41,763 nucleotides of DNA from Alphaproteobacteria bacterium (GTDB taxonomy: Bacteria; Pseudomonadota; Alphaproteobacteria; Bin65). The stretch spans positions 1 through 41,763 of the forward strand of contig JAJFFJ010000062.1 of the NCBI GenBank assembly GCA_021776685.1. Reading direction: 5' to 3'. Position 1 is the stretch's first letter; each line of letters opens with the position of its first letter. The translations under genes and the position numbers were made by a program. The notes under the pieces were generated by a model. The model was not told the origin of the DNA and did no database searches. It saw only the letters and a program-made list of their open reading frames with translations. Below, in pieces: positions 40,918 through 41,763 of the stretch.

Positions 40918-40935
40918 CGACATCTGATGTGGGCC

Positions 40936-40975
40936 GCTTGACGCCGCTTGACGCCACTGGCCGCTTGGCGGTCAA
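40936..40975. repeat. Tandem repeat and imperfect palindrome ahead of the SDR gene
   Basis: GCTTGACGCC is repeated back to back at 40936-40945 and 40946-40955. The second TTGACGCC pairs with GGCGGTCAA at 40967-40975, with one bulged base. TTGAC could also be a duplicated -35 element for the gene starting at 41005. Confidence 0.55.
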
Positions 40976-41004
40976 TGGCGCCTGCTCATGGGAGGGAATG
41001 GCGT

Positions 41005-41763
41005 ATGTCGAACGGCAACGGACGGGTGGCCGGGAAAGTTGCGCTGGTAACCGGCGCGGGCTCGGGTCTTGGCAAATGTTTCTCACAGATGCTCGTGGCC
41101 GAGGGCGCCCGTGTGGTGATGACCGATATCGATGGAGATGCGGTTTCAGCCGCGGCCGCTGAAATTGGTGATGCTGCCTACGCCCTCACCCATGATGTCA
41201 CCGGCGAAGCCCGCTGGGAGGAAGTGGTGGCCGAGGCGGTGAGTCATTTCGGCGGTCTCCACGTGCTGGTCAACAACGCCGGCATCGGCCCGTTCGGCTC
41301 GGTCGAGGAGACCGACTTCGCCACCTGGAAGAAAGTCCATGAAATCGACCTCGATGGGGTGTTCCTCGGTTGCAAATACGCGCTCACGGCGATGGCGGAA
41401 AGTTGCCGCGATCAGAAAATTGGTGGCTCGATCATCAATATCTCGTCCATCGCCGGCATCATCGCGTCCGGCAACATGATCGCCTACAACTCGGCCAAGG
41501 CGGCGGTGCGGCACCTGAGTAAATCAATGGCGCTGCACTGCGCCCGCAAGGGCTACCCGATCCGCTGCAACTCCGTGCATCCGGCCTTCGTGGATACGCC
41601 GATCCTCGATCAGGACTGGGGGCAGAACCTCAGCCGGGACGAGCGGCTGCAGAAGCTGGGCCGGCAACTGCCCCTCGGCAATGTGGGCAAGCCGGAAGAT
41701 ATCGGCTACGCCGTGGTCTATCTCGCCTCCGACGAGTCCGCCTTCATGACCGGTGCGGAGATG
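41005..41763 (+). CDS. Short-chain dehydrogenase/reductase (SDR), 3' truncated by window end
   Basis: An open frame of 253 codons runs from ATG 41005 to the window edge. It is a classical SDR: cofactor motif TGAGSGLG (16-23), NNAG at about 91-94, catalytic Ser in NISSIAG, and YNSAK as the Tyr-x-x-x-Lys pair. PAFVDTPIL and the final SDESAFMTGAEM show that only a few residues are missing. Asp after the second strand (MTDID) suggests NAD rather than NADP. GGGAGG lies about 8 nt upstream of the ATG. Substrate unknown; the sequence resembles 3-alpha-hydroxysteroid or cyclohexanol-type dehydrogenases in style only. Confidence 0.9.
   Translation, partial: MSNGNGRVAGKVALVTGAGSGLGKCFSQMLVAEGARVVMTDIDGDAVSAAAAEIGDAAYALTHDVTGEARWEEVVAEAVSHFGGLHVLVNNAGIGPFGSVEETDFATWKKVHEIDLDGVFLGCKYALTAMAESCRDQKIGGSIINISSIAGIIASGNMIAYNSAKAAVRHLSKSMALHCARKGYPIRCNSVHPAFVDTPILDQDWGQNLSRDERLQKLGRQLPLGNVGKPEDIGYAVVYLASDESAFMTGAEM

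Noticed and set aside
1-41763. Mobile elements, CRISPR arrays, tRNA and rRNA genes
   Set aside because: I found no regularly spaced repeats, no transposase or integrase motifs and no cloverleaf or ribosomal sequence. The short tandem repeats noted are local duplications.

Overview
This window is chromosomal DNA of a GC-rich alphaproteobacterium. The evidence is a MipZ division-site ATPase, an NDUFA12-type complex I accessory protein followed by MlaD and DUF2155 genes, ClpS next to ClpA, the aroQ-accB-accC operon, and a coenzyme B12-dependent (class II) ribonucleotide reductase as an RNR. Codon use and base composition look uniform throughout. I see no integrase, transposase, phage gene, CRISPR array, tRNA or rRNA. 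I cannot place it below class with confidence; a Rhodospirillales-like relative is my guess.

Layout. 1-4.2 kb: end of an unknown gene, an amidohydrolase and a PPK2-type polyphosphate kinase (+), facing an aldo/keto reductase and an FAD oxidoreductase (-). 4.3-6.4 kb: a molybdopterin oxidoreductase. 6.6-13.2 kb: a long + strand run with mipZ, a VWA protein, a membrane J-domain protein, then the sugar-nucleotide genes galU, ugd and a phosphomannomutase/phosphoglucomutase, and a gamma-glutamylcyclotransferase-like gene. 13.3-15.0 kb: a D,D-carboxypeptidase with two SPOR-like repeats (-). 15.5-18.2 kb: clpS-clpA. 18.3-20.2 kb: a FemAB-like acyltransferase coupled to a TPR/Sel1 protein (-). 20.5-22.2 kb: a thiamine-diphosphate enzyme. 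22.2-25.2 kb: a short hypothetical gene, then a four-gene catabolic-looking operon (RidA, RidA, class II aldolase, phytanoyl-CoA dioxygenase-like; -). 25.3-26.7 kb: a LolA-like exported protein and a racemase-family protein lacking both catalytic cysteines. 27-31.1 kb: nrdJ with a small GrlR-like gene behind it. 31.6-33.4 kb: two EamA transporters. 33.6-36.6 kb: NDUFA12, two MlaD genes, a methyltransferase, a 79-residue conserved protein and a DUF2155 protein. 36.6-39.6 kb: aroQ, accB, accC and aat (-). 39.8-41.8 kb: an ornithine decarboxylase-type enzyme and a truncated short-chain dehydrogenase.

Most genes are housekeeping: UDP-glucose and UDP-glucuronate supply for the envelope, peptidoglycan trimming, N-degron proteolysis (ClpS, ClpA and Aat all belong to the N-end rule pathway), fatty-acid synthesis, dNTP supply and lipid transport.

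The less ordinary signals are regulatory or non-coding. NrdR-box-like sites lie at the nrdJ promoter, and a similar pair, exactly 31 bp centre to centre, lies upstream of mipZ. A + strand hairpin region ends in a textbook intrinsic terminator at 31560-31588 with no gene in front of it. A second structured segment at about 26760-26930 precedes a - strand terminator. Nothing here can be called a new defence or mobile system; the candidates are listed with what would confirm or refute them.
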